A DNA stretch of 64,000 nucleotides, taken from Orientallactaga sibirica. Lineage: Eukaryota; Chordata; Mammalia; Rodentia; Dipodidae. A program made the translations under genes and the position numbers. How positions within the stretch are numbered: the first letter of the stretch is position 1; each line of letters starts with the position of its first letter. The DNA is taken from NCBI GenBank assembly GCA_036365145.1, contig JAEOAD010000052.1, positions 11,717,501-11,781,500 of the forward strand, given 5' to 3'. This document shows positions 10,881 through 23,510 of the stretch, piece by piece. The notes under the pieces were generated by a model. The model was not told the origin of the DNA. It worked only from the letters and a program-made list of their open reading frames with translations, and did no database searches.

Positions 10881-12904
10881 TATTCCGATCTTTCCGAGCT
10901 GGTCCTTCATTGAGTTACTCAAACTCCTCAAGATTCCAGTTCTTCCTGTATGACATGGACATAATGACGATCTCAGAATGAGGTGAAATGTGTTCATCAA
11001 ATGCTGAGCATCATCTTTAGACTCTAGTAAGTGCCTGGGGACCTTTGATTGTGAACAGTCAGATTAGTTCTAGCGTCCGGACCACCACTGGCATCAGGCC
11101 CCAGGATCTTCCCACTGCTTTGCAGAGGTGGAAGAAGGCAAGGCAGGGAAGAAGGCAGAGAGGAGGCAGATCTATAGGTATAAGGGGGCGGGTAATAGAT
11201 GTAAATAATCATAGAGAGGACCTGTATCAGAGCCTGCACCCCACTTTTTGAGTTGGGATGCTCATATGAATTGGGCTGAACTGAGCAGTAGGTGGACTGG
11301 TAGAAGGCATGTGGGCTGAGAAATTCTTGGAGAGCTCCTTGCCCAGCCCTAGCTCCTGACTCATCCTTAGCTCCTGGCACTGAGTGGTCTATTTGCCTGA
11401 ATGTCAAACTTACTTTAAAAACTGGAAAGTAAAATAAGTAATGAGGCCATTGCAACAGCGTGTCTGGTAAAGTTTGTGCTTGAAAGATGCTGAAGAGAGA
11501 AGCCGGGGCAAGCAGAAGGAGCGACGTAGGGCCCGGGGCCAGCAAATACAAAATGTGTGTGACAAGAGACGAAAAGAGCAGGAGCAAAGATGACAGCCGT
11601 GGGTGGGAGAAGCTGTGCAAAGGAGACCAAGCCCGGCATGGTGACAGACAGTGGGATGGTGCACGGGGAGCCACGTGAGGCCTGAGGTGGCTGGAGAGCC
11701 AGCGCATGGATGGTAGGAGGGCCATAGATCGCTGAGCCAGCTAGGCCCCTCCATGCTAGTGAAGGGCAAGGACTATAATGCACTTGGTGGTTATCCTGTG
11801 TGTCCCCGAGGCCACAACAGGAACCCATTAGGGCGGGGGAACTCTATCATAGTCAAACTGTTCTCCTCACTGACATTGTGTGGTCCTGCTGTATCCCTGA
11901 AGCAGGCCAGAGCCACCACAGTGCCGCTTTCTCCTCCTCCCTATGTGACTCCTCACGTGGACACTGCCTTTACTCCGTCCCCTTCGGGAACACGAGCTCT
12001 TCTTTGACTTGCGAGGAGCTGGTTCCCTATCGCTAAACCTTTGGCCCAAGTCCGTGGAATCAAGCTCTTCCCTCGCCCTCGTTTTATTTAGCCTGCTATC
12101 TGGAAACCTTCAGGCACCTGTAGGTCCTGACAAAGCCCGCAGCACTTCCCCCTTACCTGGGTGACTGTAAGCAGCCCCAGCTCTCCTCTCTTTGGCTCTG
12201 GTGGCACTTATCTAAGTGCACACCCCCGTGACCAAGATCTTTCCAAATGCAGACTCACAACTCTACATCTGACACCCTTTGTTGGCGCCCTGCGGGTGCT
12301 GTCAGCTCACAGCCTTGCAGGTTTCCACCAATCAGAAGGCAGGCCTCAGCGTGTTCTCAGGCTGGGCAGAGGAGGCAGACTGCCTTATTCTCTTTCTGCT
12401 CTCTGTGTTCGGGCCATTCCTTTTTTTTGGGGGGTGGGGAATAGAGATGGAGGGTCCCCTTTCTGGGATGACCTTAGCCTAAAATCTAGCACCTCCCCTA
12501 CACCCACTCATCATGGCACGCCACAAGCATCATTCTTTCTGTCTGTCTCCCAAGCCTCAAGGGACATGGGCCAGGAATGGCGACTTCTCTCTGTGTTTCC
12601 AGAGCCCAGAATGCACGCTCTGTTCACCAACAGAAGTCCTGTGAATAGGGGGATCCAAAGAGCCCCTTAAATTCACTCTTGAGCTGTCTTCTGAAAACAG
12701 TGACTGGGAGTGCCAGGAGTGAGCATGAATTCTCAGAATCAGAGTGAGAAAATCAAATCGTGGGAAATTTAAAACCACCTTCACTCCACAAAAGGTTCTC
12801 ATGTTCGCCCATAAATCCAGGAGCATAATCGGCAAGCGCTTATTGATCATGCCGCTCTCTCCACACACTGGGCCCTGATGGATGTCCTCTCCGCTAAGCC
12901 TCAT

Positions 12905-12990
12905 AGCTTTGCCAGGATCCTGGCTTTAGAGGTGAGGAAATTGACTCCTCTAGGTAGAGTAACTTGCCCACAAGAATATCAAGAAGTGTG
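12905..12990 (-). mobile_element. MIR-like SINE relic
   Basis: 'agaggtgaggaaattgac' followed by 'gtaacttgcccacaag' matches the antisense MIR core order. Confidence 0.5.
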
Positions 12991-14115
12991 GAGGAGAGGA
13001 AGAGGTGGAAGGAGGGTTAATTAAAATTTAAGATTTATGAATAATAATATGGAAACCTACTTCTTCACTAGTTAATAATATTTATGTTAAAAAGAGAGAG
13101 TTTAGGCAGAAGTTTCCTGCAGTGGTGGATAATGTTGTGCCCAGAAGCCATAGATTGTTATTTTTTAAAAAAAAAAAAAATCAGTAACAGGTGTGGAATA
13201 TCTTCCAATGAATTGTGGGCCAGGGAGTCCCCTGATGCTCCCAAAACATTATAGGTTATTGCCAAGGCTCTTGATTGCCCACCAGAACTAGATGGTAAGA
13301 TCCTGTTTCTGAAGACTCCTGAGAAATCAAGCTGGAGCTGAGCTGGAAGCCTCCTCCCTGCCGACTAGCTGTCAGGATGCTGGAGAGAGCTCTGCAGCCT
13401 ATTGGAGAGAAAAGTCATCACCAGGCTTAACCAGCAGTGAACTCTGCAAGTTATATGGCTGGCCAGCCAGGCAAAATACCAACTAGTGTAATGGTGGCAC
13501 GTCTGTTATGGGGGAAATCGAGTGCTTTCTGACTGGACTTGAGGTCCGCTCCATGAGGACTTCCTGCCTGATACTGAAACCCTAGTGGGAAGCCTATGGC
13601 TTAGAGGTCATGAGCCCTAGAGGGGAACTACTACTGTTTGGTTAAATGGATCTATTATGCCCTCCAAAATGCCTTCTAAATACGCATGTTTCTGCCCAAA
13701 CGTCAATGTTACTCTCACTTTTGGTTAGAGAAACTTTCCTTTTCAGACAGCAGTGAGCACTGTGGGGACTCAGAACTCACCAAAGTGTGGAAGAAGTGAC
13801 ACTGGAAATGCAGCACTAAATGAGACATCCCTATCACACCCTCCGTGGCTCAGGACCATTGTGGAAGAAGTGAAAGAAAGAATGTAAGAGCCAAAGGAAG
13901 CAGAGGAGTGCTTACAATACTGTCTTTCAGACAGAGAGTGGCCTTGATATTCAAGACCTTACAGCAGCTGGTGCTACCTACACAAGACCTGCATAGTAAG
14001 AAAGAAAGAAGTAGGACTTCAGTGGGCAGTGGGAGGGGATGTAGGAGGAAAAGAGAGAGTGGTGGGAGGGGATTATGATCATGATGTATGGTTTACATTT
14101 ATGGAAGTTGTTTAG
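12990..14115 (+). mobile_element. L1 3' UTR, sense strand
   Basis: This copy shares order and many words with 29300-30135: 'gaggtcatg.gccctag', 'ctactactgtt', 'gagaactc.ccaaagtg' and 'ggaggggattatgatca' near the end. The other copy carries the end of ORF2 upstream, which identifies both as L1 3' ends. An A14 run at about 13167 is internal. No coding capacity remains. Confidence 0.7.
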
Positions 14116-14118
14116 TTA

Positions 14119-14320
14119 GGGGCTGGAGAAATGGCTTAGCAGTTAAGACGCTTGCCTGTGAAACCTAAGGACCCAGGTTCAATTCCCTAGAACCCATGTA
14201 AGCCAGATGCACAAGGTGGCACATGCATCTGGAGTTCATTTGCAGTGGCTAGAGGCCCTGGTACGCCCATTCTCTCTCTCTCTCTCTTTTTGTCTCATAA
14301 ATAAATATTTTTTTAAAGTT
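14119..14320 (+). mobile_element. DIP-type SINE
   Basis: The head 'ggctggagaaatggcttagc' is followed by 'acccaggttcaattcccta' (B box), 'catctggagttcatttgcag', a CT run and a short A/T tail. It sits right at the end of the L1 3' UTR. Confidence 0.92.
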
Positions 14321-15291
14321 TTCATTAAGCAGCAGTAGAAATGTGGCCTTCCCCACAAAACATCAGTCTCCTTAGGAAGATGGGCAGCTGGGTGGAGAGG
14401 GAAGCCCACGAGAACTGTGGTGAAGGAAGGGTCTTGAGATGAGTGAAGCTTAGTTCTTATACCTAGGCGAGTGCAGGTGAGGGGACGTGGCGGGACTGTC
14501 CAGGGGTAGAGCGGTCCTGGACAGGACATGACCAAGAAAGAGTCTCCACAGTATGAGCGGAAGCGTTGGCATGGGCCTCAGGAATCTCTGTGCACGTGGA
14601 GAGCTGCGGGGAGACCACCTGAGCCAGTGTGGGTTCCAACAAGCGTGTCTGTCATGACTGCCGTGCACTGTCATTCAAGCACGCCATGAGACATGACGGA
14701 GGCCGGGTGGGTATCAACAAATCTTTGTCACGAGACCCTCAAAAACAAGTCTCGGCCCATTCCCGTGCTCGCCGGTGCCAGTGAGGCCCCAGACTTGCAG
14801 AAACTTTGGAGACCACTCTCACTTGCACGCACATGGGCATGCGCGCACACAGCTACCATCTATCTGGGTAGTGTGTGTGCCAACTGACCTGGGCCTGGCG
14901 CCACCCCCAAGAGGGTCCCCTCTGCAGCTTCCCGGAAGCTGTCCATCTTCCTGGGGAGAAAGAACTGCCCCATCCCTATAGCTTCCACCCGGTCTCGGCC
15001 TCGCCAGGGGCTTGTCAACATCAGGGACCAAAACTAGCTTTCTGGAAGAATGAAGTGAGCCGGGTATAGTGGAGCCATTTCCCACGGCAAAGGGCAGCCA
15101 GGGCGTGTGTGTTCTCTGAGCCAGGTGGGCGTTCTGAGCCAAGGTGGCACCTGTAGGTACAGGCAGCAGAGGTGCCCCAAGGAGCTAAACCGGGGTCAGA
15201 GGTTAGGAGACTGGAAAGACTACACCGGGATCATAAGCAGCAGCAGCATGAACAACAGCGGGCCGGAGCCTTCCTGTCTCCCATGTTAGTT

Positions 15292-15367
15292 CTGGCACTG
15301 CCTCGGCCGGGAGGGACAGTCGAAGGTGCATTATGTTTTAATGCAACAAAGCCTTCGACTGTGCCAG
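15292..15367. other. Long imperfect hairpin in intronic DNA
   Basis: Left arm pieces ctggcac (15292-15298), acagtcgaagg (15316-15326) and tgcatta (15327-15333) pair with taatgca (15339-15345), ccttcgactgt (15352-15362) and, overlapping by two bases, gtgccag (15361-15367). The apical loop is tgttt, with a 6-nt bulge on the 3' arm and a 17-nt internal stretch on the 5' side. The inner 18 bp are perfectly complementary. Function is unknown. Confidence 0.85.
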
Positions 15368-15721
15368 CTAGTAAATTAGTACAATGTGATCCACGGAGCT
15401 AGGGGAGAAGGGAAACCATGGAGGGGCTTTCCTTAAGGCTGAGTTTTACCCTTGCAAAGGCTATTAGTTATTCTGCGGTGGTGGCCTTTTCTGGCATTTA
15501 AACTCCCTTTCTTTTTTGAAATGACGATGACAGAGGATGGGATTTAAATACATATATCCTTTCCCACAAAATGTTGAAAACCCAATCATGGTTTCTTTAA
15601 TGTTTTTTTTAATCTTATTTTACTCCTAAAAAAGAATTCAACACCTGCAAACTATTATCTAATAGTAATGTTGGAATTTTAAATTGGGTTATGTATAAAT
15701 TAAAGTTCAGTAACCACTTAG

Positions 15722-16038
15722 GGCAACAATGCCCAACAGAAACAGACGTGAGCCACATCTATAATTTAAAATTTTCTAGTGGTCATTAAAAAAAAAACTA
15801 AGAGAAGAAAGTGAAATTAATTTTAATAGTACATTTTATTCACTGCAACTAATAGAAATATTATCATTTCACCATGAGTCGACATAGAAGCACACTAGCA
15901 AAATACCTCACATTCTTTGGCATGCTGCCTTTGAAGTCTGTGTGTCTTTTAAACTTGGAGCCTGCCTCCACTCAGAGCAGGACAGTCCCCATGCTTGATG
16001 GCTGCATGTCTCCAGCGGCTACCATACTGGATTTGCCT
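15722..16038 (+). mobile_element. MER58-like hAT-Charlie DNA transposon relic
   Basis: 'caatgcccaacagaaacaga', 'gtgagccacatctataattt' and 'gtgaaattaattttaata' run in the order of the MER58 consensus as I recall it. So do 'aatattatcatttcaccat' and the terminal 'gcggctaccatactgga'. It is nearly full length and non-autonomous. Confidence 0.82.
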
Positions 16039-16148
16039 TGCTAGAAGAGAGTATCTGGTTCATGATCCATGGGAGTCAGTTTTCCCCTCTCACTGGGGGA
16101 GGTTTTGCTAACCTTTCCTGGGATCTTGATGAACATGAGCATTCTGGC

Positions 16149-16383
16149 CTTGTTTTTTTTTTTTTTTTTTTGAGAGAGACACACAGAGGGAGAGGAAGAC
16201 AGATAGAGATGGGCGCGCCAGCAGCCTCTCAGCCACTGTGAACAAACTCCAGATGCGTGCGCCCCCTTGTGGGCACCCTTGCATCACTTTGCATCTGGCT
16301 AAGCGTGGGACCTGGAGATTGGAACTGACATTCTTAGACTCAGCAGGCAGGAGCCTTAACGGCTAAGCCATCTCTCCAGCCCC
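16149..16383 (-). mobile_element. DIP-type SINE
   Basis: A T18 run is followed by GA-rich sequence, 'gcgcgccagcagcctctcag', 'aactccagatgcgtgcgc' and the head 'taagccatctctccagcccc'. Likely duplications are attctggcctt before and aatcctggcctt after. Confidence 0.93.
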
Positions 16384-17469
16384 AATCCTGGCCTTTTAAA
16401 CCCAGGTGGATACTGCTGAAAACAGAAAGCTCAAGGCCATCTTAGCCCAACTACTCTCATTGTGGCTCCATTACGGAAACCTCTGGACTCTTGGGTTTTG
16501 CTGACTTTGGTCTCCTCTTGCTGCATTCCTGACCTTGGCCCTGGCTCTCGGAAGCTCCCTTGGGCTGATGTCACTCATAACTTGGCCAAGGACATTGACC
16601 GTTTGGCTTTGGCCCCATGGAAGCCTCGCCTGCTGTCACCCATTTGTTCATCCACTCGTTCGTCAGACATGTATGGCCTGCCTACCGTGTTTAGTGCCCA
16701 TGCCAGGCACAGGATGGCAACCACAGGTCTTTGCTGTCACTGCCACAATAGTCAGTAGGGGGACAGACAAGTGATTGGGTTAGCAGTGGAGTGAATATAT
16801 AGTTCTAGAATGGTACCAAGTTTTAGTAATGCTTCCCATGAGAAGATGCTTCCAAGAGACAAGGTTAGAAGAGATAACCACCAAAAAAAAAAAAAATGCA
16901 GGCCTTAGGAGAGAAAATATATATCGGATGTCTGGGAGAGAGATGGCACCTGCAGAGATCTAGAGGGGACAAAGAGCGGGCCAAGCAGAAGGTATGGCTG
17001 GAAGGTTGCAGTGGGGCGGGCAGGGGTTAGAAGAACCACGAAGGATGGTGAGCCGTGAGCAGGTGTCTCAGCCATATCGTGAGAGCAGTTAGGTGGCAGT
17101 GAGTGGTGTAAGGGATGCAGCCCTAGGAAGAATATTCCAGCCTCAGCATCCCAAGAGTCTGGAAAGGGAGAAAGCTGGTGGGGAAGTGGCTGCAGTCATT
17201 TAGAAAAGACACGGTGAGAAGTCAGGGAAACAGCAGATGGAGAGATAGGGAAGAGGAGTGACAAGCTGGGGTTCAACAGTGCAGCTGTGAGGGGCAGGGA
17301 AGCAGGGCTAGAGAACAGCCCCTGAGCTTGGGTGCATGCCGCTGCTGAGGCCAGGCGCACACTCAGAGCTCCTGGCCGAGATGGGAGGCACAGGGTAAGA
17401 GCAGAAGTCACTCTCGAGCTGCTGCAGGCAGGTTCGCGTTGCCGGCAGAAATCACCGACCAAGAGCAGC

Positions 17470-17790
17470 TTTTGGGGGAGACAAAAAAAGGGGTTATTTT
17501 GACTTAAAACTCGAGGGGATGCCCCATGATGGCAGGGAAAGCGATGGCATGAGCAGAGAGAGGGTGGGCATCACATCCTGGCCAACATCAAGTGGACAAC
17601 AGGAACAGGAGAGTGTGCCACACACTGGCAAGGGGACACTGGCTATAACACCCATAAGCCGGCCCCAACAGTACACTGCCGCCAGGTGACACCAATTCCC
17701 AAACTCTCCACCAGCTGGGAACCTGGCATTCAGAACACCAGGTTTCTGGGAGACACCCGAATCACACGAGCACACGAGGACAAGCAGCAG
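17470..17790 (-). mobile_element. MaLR-type LTR relic, antisense
   Basis: 'ggggttattttgacttaaaa', 'gatgccccatgatggcaggg' and 'cagaacaccaggtttct' match the copies at 23170-23300 and 30700-30990. The end of the LTR seems to be missing. Confidence 0.6.
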
Positions 17791-18289
17791 AAGATGATCC
17801 CCAGGATGTGAGGTAGAACTGGGGCCGTAGCGAACAGTGGAAGCTGGAGCAGCTGAGATGACCCACAAAGAGGAAGACTGAGAGGAGGATGGCCTAGAAG
17901 AACCGCTTTTGAGAACACCAAAACGCAAGCTGAGGGAGGAGTAAAGGAGCGCCAAGAGGTTTCAGCTGATGAAGAGGATGGTCACGCTGGCATCATCTCA
18001 CCAAGGCCAAAGGCACAGACCCAACCAAGCACTTAATACAATGGCAAGAAAAAAAGACAAGGCTGTAATGTTGCCATTTGATTTAGCATCATTGAGAAGT
18101 AACAGGAACCTTGATGGAATATTCTGTGGAGGAGAGGGTGGGGCACTGGGGCCAGAGGTGTCTGAGGGCATCATGTGGACTGGGGCCTCTGTGCTATCCC
18201 ATGAGGCTCGCCAAGCCCCAGTGCCCTAAGGAAACTTAGAACTTTGCATTGCTAAGAACCAGGAGAGCTTAGCTCTGCCCTGCAAGGGT

Positions 18290-18370
18290 CACCACGGGCA
18301 AGTTAGTTCACTGTTAAGGGCCTCAATTTCCTCATTTGTGAAAAAGAAAGTAGCTGAAGCCATTGTTTTC
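18290..18370 (+). mobile_element. MIR SINE relic
   Basis: 'gggcaagttagttcactg' then 'cctcaatttcctcatttgtg' is the typical sense MIR core and 3' half. Confidence 0.7.
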
Positions 18371-18409
18371 TAAGCTGATGAATGCCTCGTGAAATTTGGT
18401 TTAATAGGT

Positions 18410-18410
<1 letters not shown>

Positions 18411-18450
<40 letters not shown>

Positions 18451-18452
18451 GA
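18411..18452 (+). repeat. (AC)n microsatellite with AT end
   Basis: About 16 AC units are followed by atatatat. Confidence 0.93.
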
Positions 18453-18749
18453 GAAATCAGAACAGGTTTTGAGGTAGAAGCAAAGTCCACAGAACTTTTA
18501 ACAGGTTCATGTGTGAGATACCAAAATAAATACTTTGAAAAGGTAATCTAAGTTTAGAGTCATGGCATGTTTGCCTTGCGAACAGGAAGAGCTGAATTTG
18601 TCCCCCAGTCCCCACCTAAATGCTGGAGCTGGTGATATGCTTCCTTAATCCCAGCTCAGGAGGGCAGAGTCAAGGGAATCCCTGAAGCTCACTGGCTAGC
18701 CAGTCTCCAACCAAACTGGTGAGTTCCAGTCCAGTAAGAGACTCTGTCC

Positions 18750-18960
18750 TAGGGGTGGAGAGATGGCTCAGCGGGAAAGGCGCTTGCCCGAGAGACTCTG
18801 CCTTAAAGGAGGTGGACAGTATTCTTGTGTATGACACTGGATGTTGTCCCCTGGCCTCCACATACACACAAGTACACACACATGTACACCCATGCACACA
18901 CACACACGTACACCCATGCACACACACACACACACACACACACACCACATACATGCAAAC
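18750..18960 (+). repeat. SINE head fragment and CA-rich repeat
   Basis: 'ggtggagagatggctcagc' at about 18755 is a DIP/B2-type head without the usual body. From 18860 a CA-rich stretch contains a twice-repeated 'gtacacccatgcacacacac'. Confidence 0.7.
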
Positions 18961-19734
18961 AAACTGAAAAGGTAGTATTCATCTCATATTTGTGATTTGC
19001 CAAATCGATTTGACTGTGCCCACTTTATTCACCAAGCATACAGACATCTGCAAATACTGTCCAGAAGTTCACCACAGAGGGATCACTTCAATCGATGGTC
19101 ACCAAAGCCCTTCGGGTCCAGTATTGCAGACCAGAGCCAAAGGCAGAAAGGTCCTTGGGTCTTCCCGCTTCATTATCCCAAACATGGAGACAATGAACAA
19201 GTTTTTAAGAGGGTCTGGACAATGTGGCCTCGTGTCCTACCACCTCTACATCCCTGGTGAGTTTTCTGGTTTGTCAGAGCAGACCCCATGGGACAATCTC
19301 ACGTGGTCAGGACACTGGACATGCGGAGCTGATTTCTGGGGCCGGTGTTCTCATCTCCAGCCTGCACTTCTTTACACAGAGGATGTGCCCTAGAACTGTC
19401 AAGGCAAATTGGGCACTCTGAAAGCAGATGGAGAAGAAATCCAGGAGCTGTTCTCCAAGGAGAGAAGGATCCGAGTGGAGCTGGCAGAGAGACTTTTCCA
19501 AGAATATGGTGGTGGTCAGACGTAAGGGAATGCACGTAATGATCTAAACAGGCCCACTGGGAGGCCAGGGACCCACCCTACCCATAGCCTGATACCCTGG
19601 AAATGGGGGAATGGCTGTGTGATAATACCCAGGACAGCCTTGCTGGAGAATTCTGTGGAAGAAAAGAGCCTTAAAGCCTGGGGCATCTATTGTGTGAAAG
19701 ATGTTACCATGAGTTATGGAGCATCTCAGGAGGA

Positions 19735-19870
19735 GAAATAAGATAATGGCCGTGCAAGACTGTGTACATTCCAGTATGTGGAAGGCTAAGGCAGCAGGGT
19801 CATGAATTTGAGGCCAGCCTTAGTGAGACAATCTCGTACAAAGGAAAGAGGAGGAAGAAAGAAACAGAGA
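19735..19870 (+). mobile_element. B1-like fragment
   Basis: 'aggctaaggcagcagggtca' and 'tttgaggccagccttagtga' resemble the inner part of a B1/7SL SINE. It is diverged. Confidence 0.5.
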
Positions 19871-21377
19871 AAGAGAGATTGTCATTCAAATAATCTGCAT
19901 ATAGACTCCCCAGGATACCACTTCCGGACACCATCTGGTGATGGAGGGGAGTGGAGCATGAACGATGGGTCTGTGGGGTGTCTGGGGTCACAGTGTGTTG
20001 AGAGCAGAGAAAACAGAGTGCATGGCCATGGCTTTACCTACCCAGGCGAATTTGCATTTCACCCAGGGGAGCTTGATTCATTTTTTTCTTTTCTTTTGTG
20101 GCTTTTGTGGCTAAGAGTGCTTATCTCTGTTTGCTACTGCTGCTCCAAAAGCCAATGTCTCTGATGACATTCACCAGCCTATAGTTCCTGGGAGGGATTT
20201 GTGGCCCCGGGGGGGTAAGTGAGCGCTGTACTTCCGGGTCCCTGCCAGGCTGTGTCCAGGGCTTATTGTGGCACTGTCCATCGCCTCAGAGCTCCGTTAG
20301 GGGAGGTCCTCTTTCAAGCTCCTTCACGTGGCCGTTGGTGGGACTGAGCGAACTCCAGCCATTTGGGACTCTCCATTACAGCAACTAGCTTTAGCAAAGC
20401 ATGCAAGCCAGTCACAAAAGTGATACCGCAGTAGCCATTTTCTGCTCCTTGGAAGCGAGTCACCATGCTTAGGCCACACTCAAGAGAAGGGTTATACAAG
20501 GAGGTGAGGATTCAGAGGCCATCTTTAAAGCTGCCTTCAACAGAGCCCATCCAAGCTCCCAAGCAGTTCACCTCTCTATTCTGGCCTGCCTTTTCCCTTC
20601 CCTGTATACTGCAATTTAAGAACACACGAAGCAATTAAAATGTGGTATTATAATAGCCCAGCAAGTCTCAATATCATTTGAAGTGTCTTATAAGACATGG
20701 GGTTTCTCTAACACTAAGGGAGGGTGGTTGTTGAGGCAAGAAGTAGGAGCAGTATGAAAAAATTAATGTGCATGTGAAATCCCAGTGAAATTGACATGAA
20801 ATAAAAATTTCATGCCTTCCAGTGTATCAGTGTTGCCCATGAAATGAGATTAAGAGGAATTTCTGATTTTACACTTGTCATACTTTTTATGCTGCATGTG
20901 TTTTTCTCTTCGAACGACTTGGGCATGAATCGAGAGGTCAGCCACAGAAATGGCATTTTATCCTTGGTGTTCATCTTCCCTTCCCTCCTGAGAGCAGATG
21001 TCCTTACACAGAACCGAGCTGGAGATGGACTAGCTGTTCTCAGCTCTGAAAACAAAATCGGATTCCAAAAGCCAGTAGCAAGCTCACTGTCCCCTGTCTT
21101 GAGAGACCTGACACCCCACAAGGTCACTGGGTTAAGAGCATCCCCCTTTCCCTTTCTTTCACTCTTCCTCATGCATAGCACTGAGTTGAGTACTGGTGGC
21201 AGGGAAGGAGGGGAGGAGATGGGTTTGTCCCGGGCACTTTTCCTGAACTAGAGTGCATGATAGAGACGGGAGATGGGGAGGGAGCGTGTTCCCCACCTCA
21301 TCTATATACAGCGTTCTTCTCCCTTGGAGACACACAGCTTTCTTCAAGGAATTTAGTCACCTACTAAACATTCCTTT

Positions 21378-21398
21378 TCCTTCTTTTTTCTTTCTTTC

Positions 21399-21461
<63 letters not shown>

Positions 21462-21664
21462 TCAGAGAGAGAGAGAGAATTGGCACACCAGGGCTTCCAG
21501 CCACTGCAATCAAACTCCTTATGTGTGCACCACCTTGCATGCATGTGCGACCTTGTGCAGGCATCACCTTGTACATCTGGCTTATGTGGGATTTGGAGAG
21601 TCAAACATGGGTTCTTAGGCTTCTTAGGCAAGTGCCTTAACCACTAAGCCATCTCTCCAGCTCA
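21378..21664 (-). mobile_element. (TTTC)n tract and DIP-type SINE
   Basis: (CTTT)n at about 21380-21464 is the expanded tail of an antisense SINE, whose body runs from 'cagagagagagagagaatt' to 'ccactaagccatctctccag' at 21660. ctactaaacattc before and ctattgaacattc after suggest a target duplication. Confidence 0.9.
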
Positions 21665-21784
21665 CTATTGAACATTCAATTCCTGTGTTTCCTTTTGCCT
21701 CTCTAGCTATAGACTTAGGGAAATGGAGCATGCAGAGTTACAGAATAGACCTGAGTAACAACTGGTTCTGTTCTGGTATGAGTC

Positions 21785-21890
21785 TGTTGAATGGGACAAG
21801 TCCAGCACGCCTGGGTTCCAATGCCCTCCTTGGCGTCAGTGAGTTTCCCAGCCTGTCTGAACCTCCATCTCTTGAGTAATTGCAGAACCT
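21785..21890 (+). mobile_element. MIR-like SINE relic
   Basis: 'cacgcctgggttccaatgcc' and 'ctgtctgaacctccatctct' fit sense MIR. It is diverged. Confidence 0.45.
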
Positions 21891-21904
21891 TCTTGATCAC
21901 TGAC

Positions 21905-22200
21905 AGAGATGACTCAAAGGAGGACTGATTTGTTTTGGCTCATGGTTTCTAGGGTTCAGTCCACCATGACACAGAGGATATGGTAGAGCAGCAGCGTATG
22001 TCAAAGAGGGCTAGAAATAGTGACCGAGGAACAGATTAGGGGCCTGGCATAACCTCCAAAGGCACGCCTTCAGTAACGTGTCTCCCTCAGACAAACCCCC
22101 CCACCTAAAGTTTACACAATCTCCCAAACAGCACCACCAGATGAGTGGGGGGCAGGGTAGCAAGTGCTCAAAACACGAGCCAGTGTGAGGGAGTCTGTCA
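21905..22200 (-). mobile_element. MaLR-type LTR relic, antisense
   Basis: 'ctgatttgttttggctcatg' and 'cagtccaccatgacacaga' place it with the other antisense MaLR copies. It is strongly diverged. Confidence 0.45.
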
Positions 22201-23139
22201 TATGCAGCCCACGCCAGTAGTGAGTCTGTAAAACTAGAGCCACTCTCTAGGGCTATTGTGAACGTGAACTACCTGACGTGTTCCAAACAGTACCAGGTGG
22301 TCAAGATCCCACCAGCAGTCATTTAAACACATTCCATGGGGCGGATGTTGTCATCACCATAAACCAGGGGACTAAGGTTCAGACCACACAAGTCATTGCT
22401 GAGCCCTCAAGCAACTAAGATTTAACCTATGAACTCACCACCCTGGCCTGAGTACTTCCCATTGTGTCATGCTGTGTCTCTGGGTGAATTTTCCCCATTC
22501 AGTCTCTGTCCTCCATCTGTAGCCTCCTTTCCAGGCTGACAGCCAGTTGTCAGTTCTTGAGGAGACAGAGTGGCGCCTCCCCTTTATGCCAACCTCACCA
22601 TAATAATAACTGTGTGCTCCTGTCTGCCTCTGCTTCACTCCCTCTGGTTTTCGTGCTCAAAATAAAATCCTAAAGGTTGATCATTCACAATCCAGTCTTT
22701 TCTTCCACCGAGGCAGTATGTGGTGAGAGGGAGACCTTGTGTCCCGAGTCGGAAGGCCTGGTCTCAGCCCCAGCAGGTGGGCCATGGTACCAGCTACTAA
22801 GAGGCCTCGCTGTGTGCTGTCAAAAAGGGGCTGCGTGTGGTGGTCTTCATTTCCTCCTGAACAGGCTGCTGCAGTGTTTACGATCATGTGGAATGAAATG
22901 GAAGACACGCTGCACGCCATTGCGTTACTGCAGCACTTGACAGTGACCTTCACAGGGCACGTTTCTGATGTGCCCAGGTGGTCATATACTCAGGTGCAGT
23001 GGGTGGGTGTAATGACTGACAGCGGGATGAGAGACGAGGGGCTTGCTGCACCCCATCTTCTGGAACTGGCATCTCAGCATACTTCCTCGGAAGCCTGACC
23101 TGCCAGTAAGAGACGTGGAACCCTTCTGAGGTTGGGGAT

Positions 23140-23305
23140 TGTTGTAGTCAGCTTCACAATGCCAGCCACAAAGCAGCTTACGGGAGCAAAGGGTTTATTT
23201 TGGTTTACAGACTTGAGGGGACGCTCCATGATGGCAGGGGAAAGGTGGGGCATGAGCAGAGGGTGGGCATCACCTCCTGGCCAACATCAGGTGGACAACA
23301 CATGG
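23140..23305 (-). mobile_element. MaLR-type LTR relic, antisense
   Basis: 'agggtttattttggtttaca', 'gacttgaggggacgctccat' and 'gatggcaggggaaagg' match the copies near 17480 and 30700. Confidence 0.65.
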
Positions 23306-23398
23306 CACCTGAAGAATGATTTGCAAGGCTTCCACATGCATGGGCACCCCACCCCTACCCACATGAACCCACATAACTATATGTACACATGCCACACG

Positions 23399-23510
23399 TG
23401 ACAAGAGAAAGAAAGATAGGAAGAAAGGGCGGGAGAGAGGAAAGGAGGGAGGGAAGAAAAAGAGAAAGGAGGAAGAAAGGAAGGGAGGGAAAAGAAATAA
23501 ACAAGGAACT
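23399..23510 (+). repeat. Purine-only GA-rich tract
   Basis: The tract mixes gaaa, ggaa and gggag words on the + strand, with very few pyrimidines over about 100 bp. Confidence 0.88.

Noticed and set aside
11024..11725. Minus-strand open frame of 233 codons
   Set aside because: It resembles no family I know, has a biased Leu/Ser/Pro composition from pyrimidine-rich DNA, overlaps other frames of similar length and has no splice or promoter context.
18992..19393. Overlapping + strand frames of 133 and 87 codons as a possible exon
   Set aside because: The peptides match no part of the Galnt14 N-terminus or any family I recognise, and no paired splice sites in a consistent phase were found.
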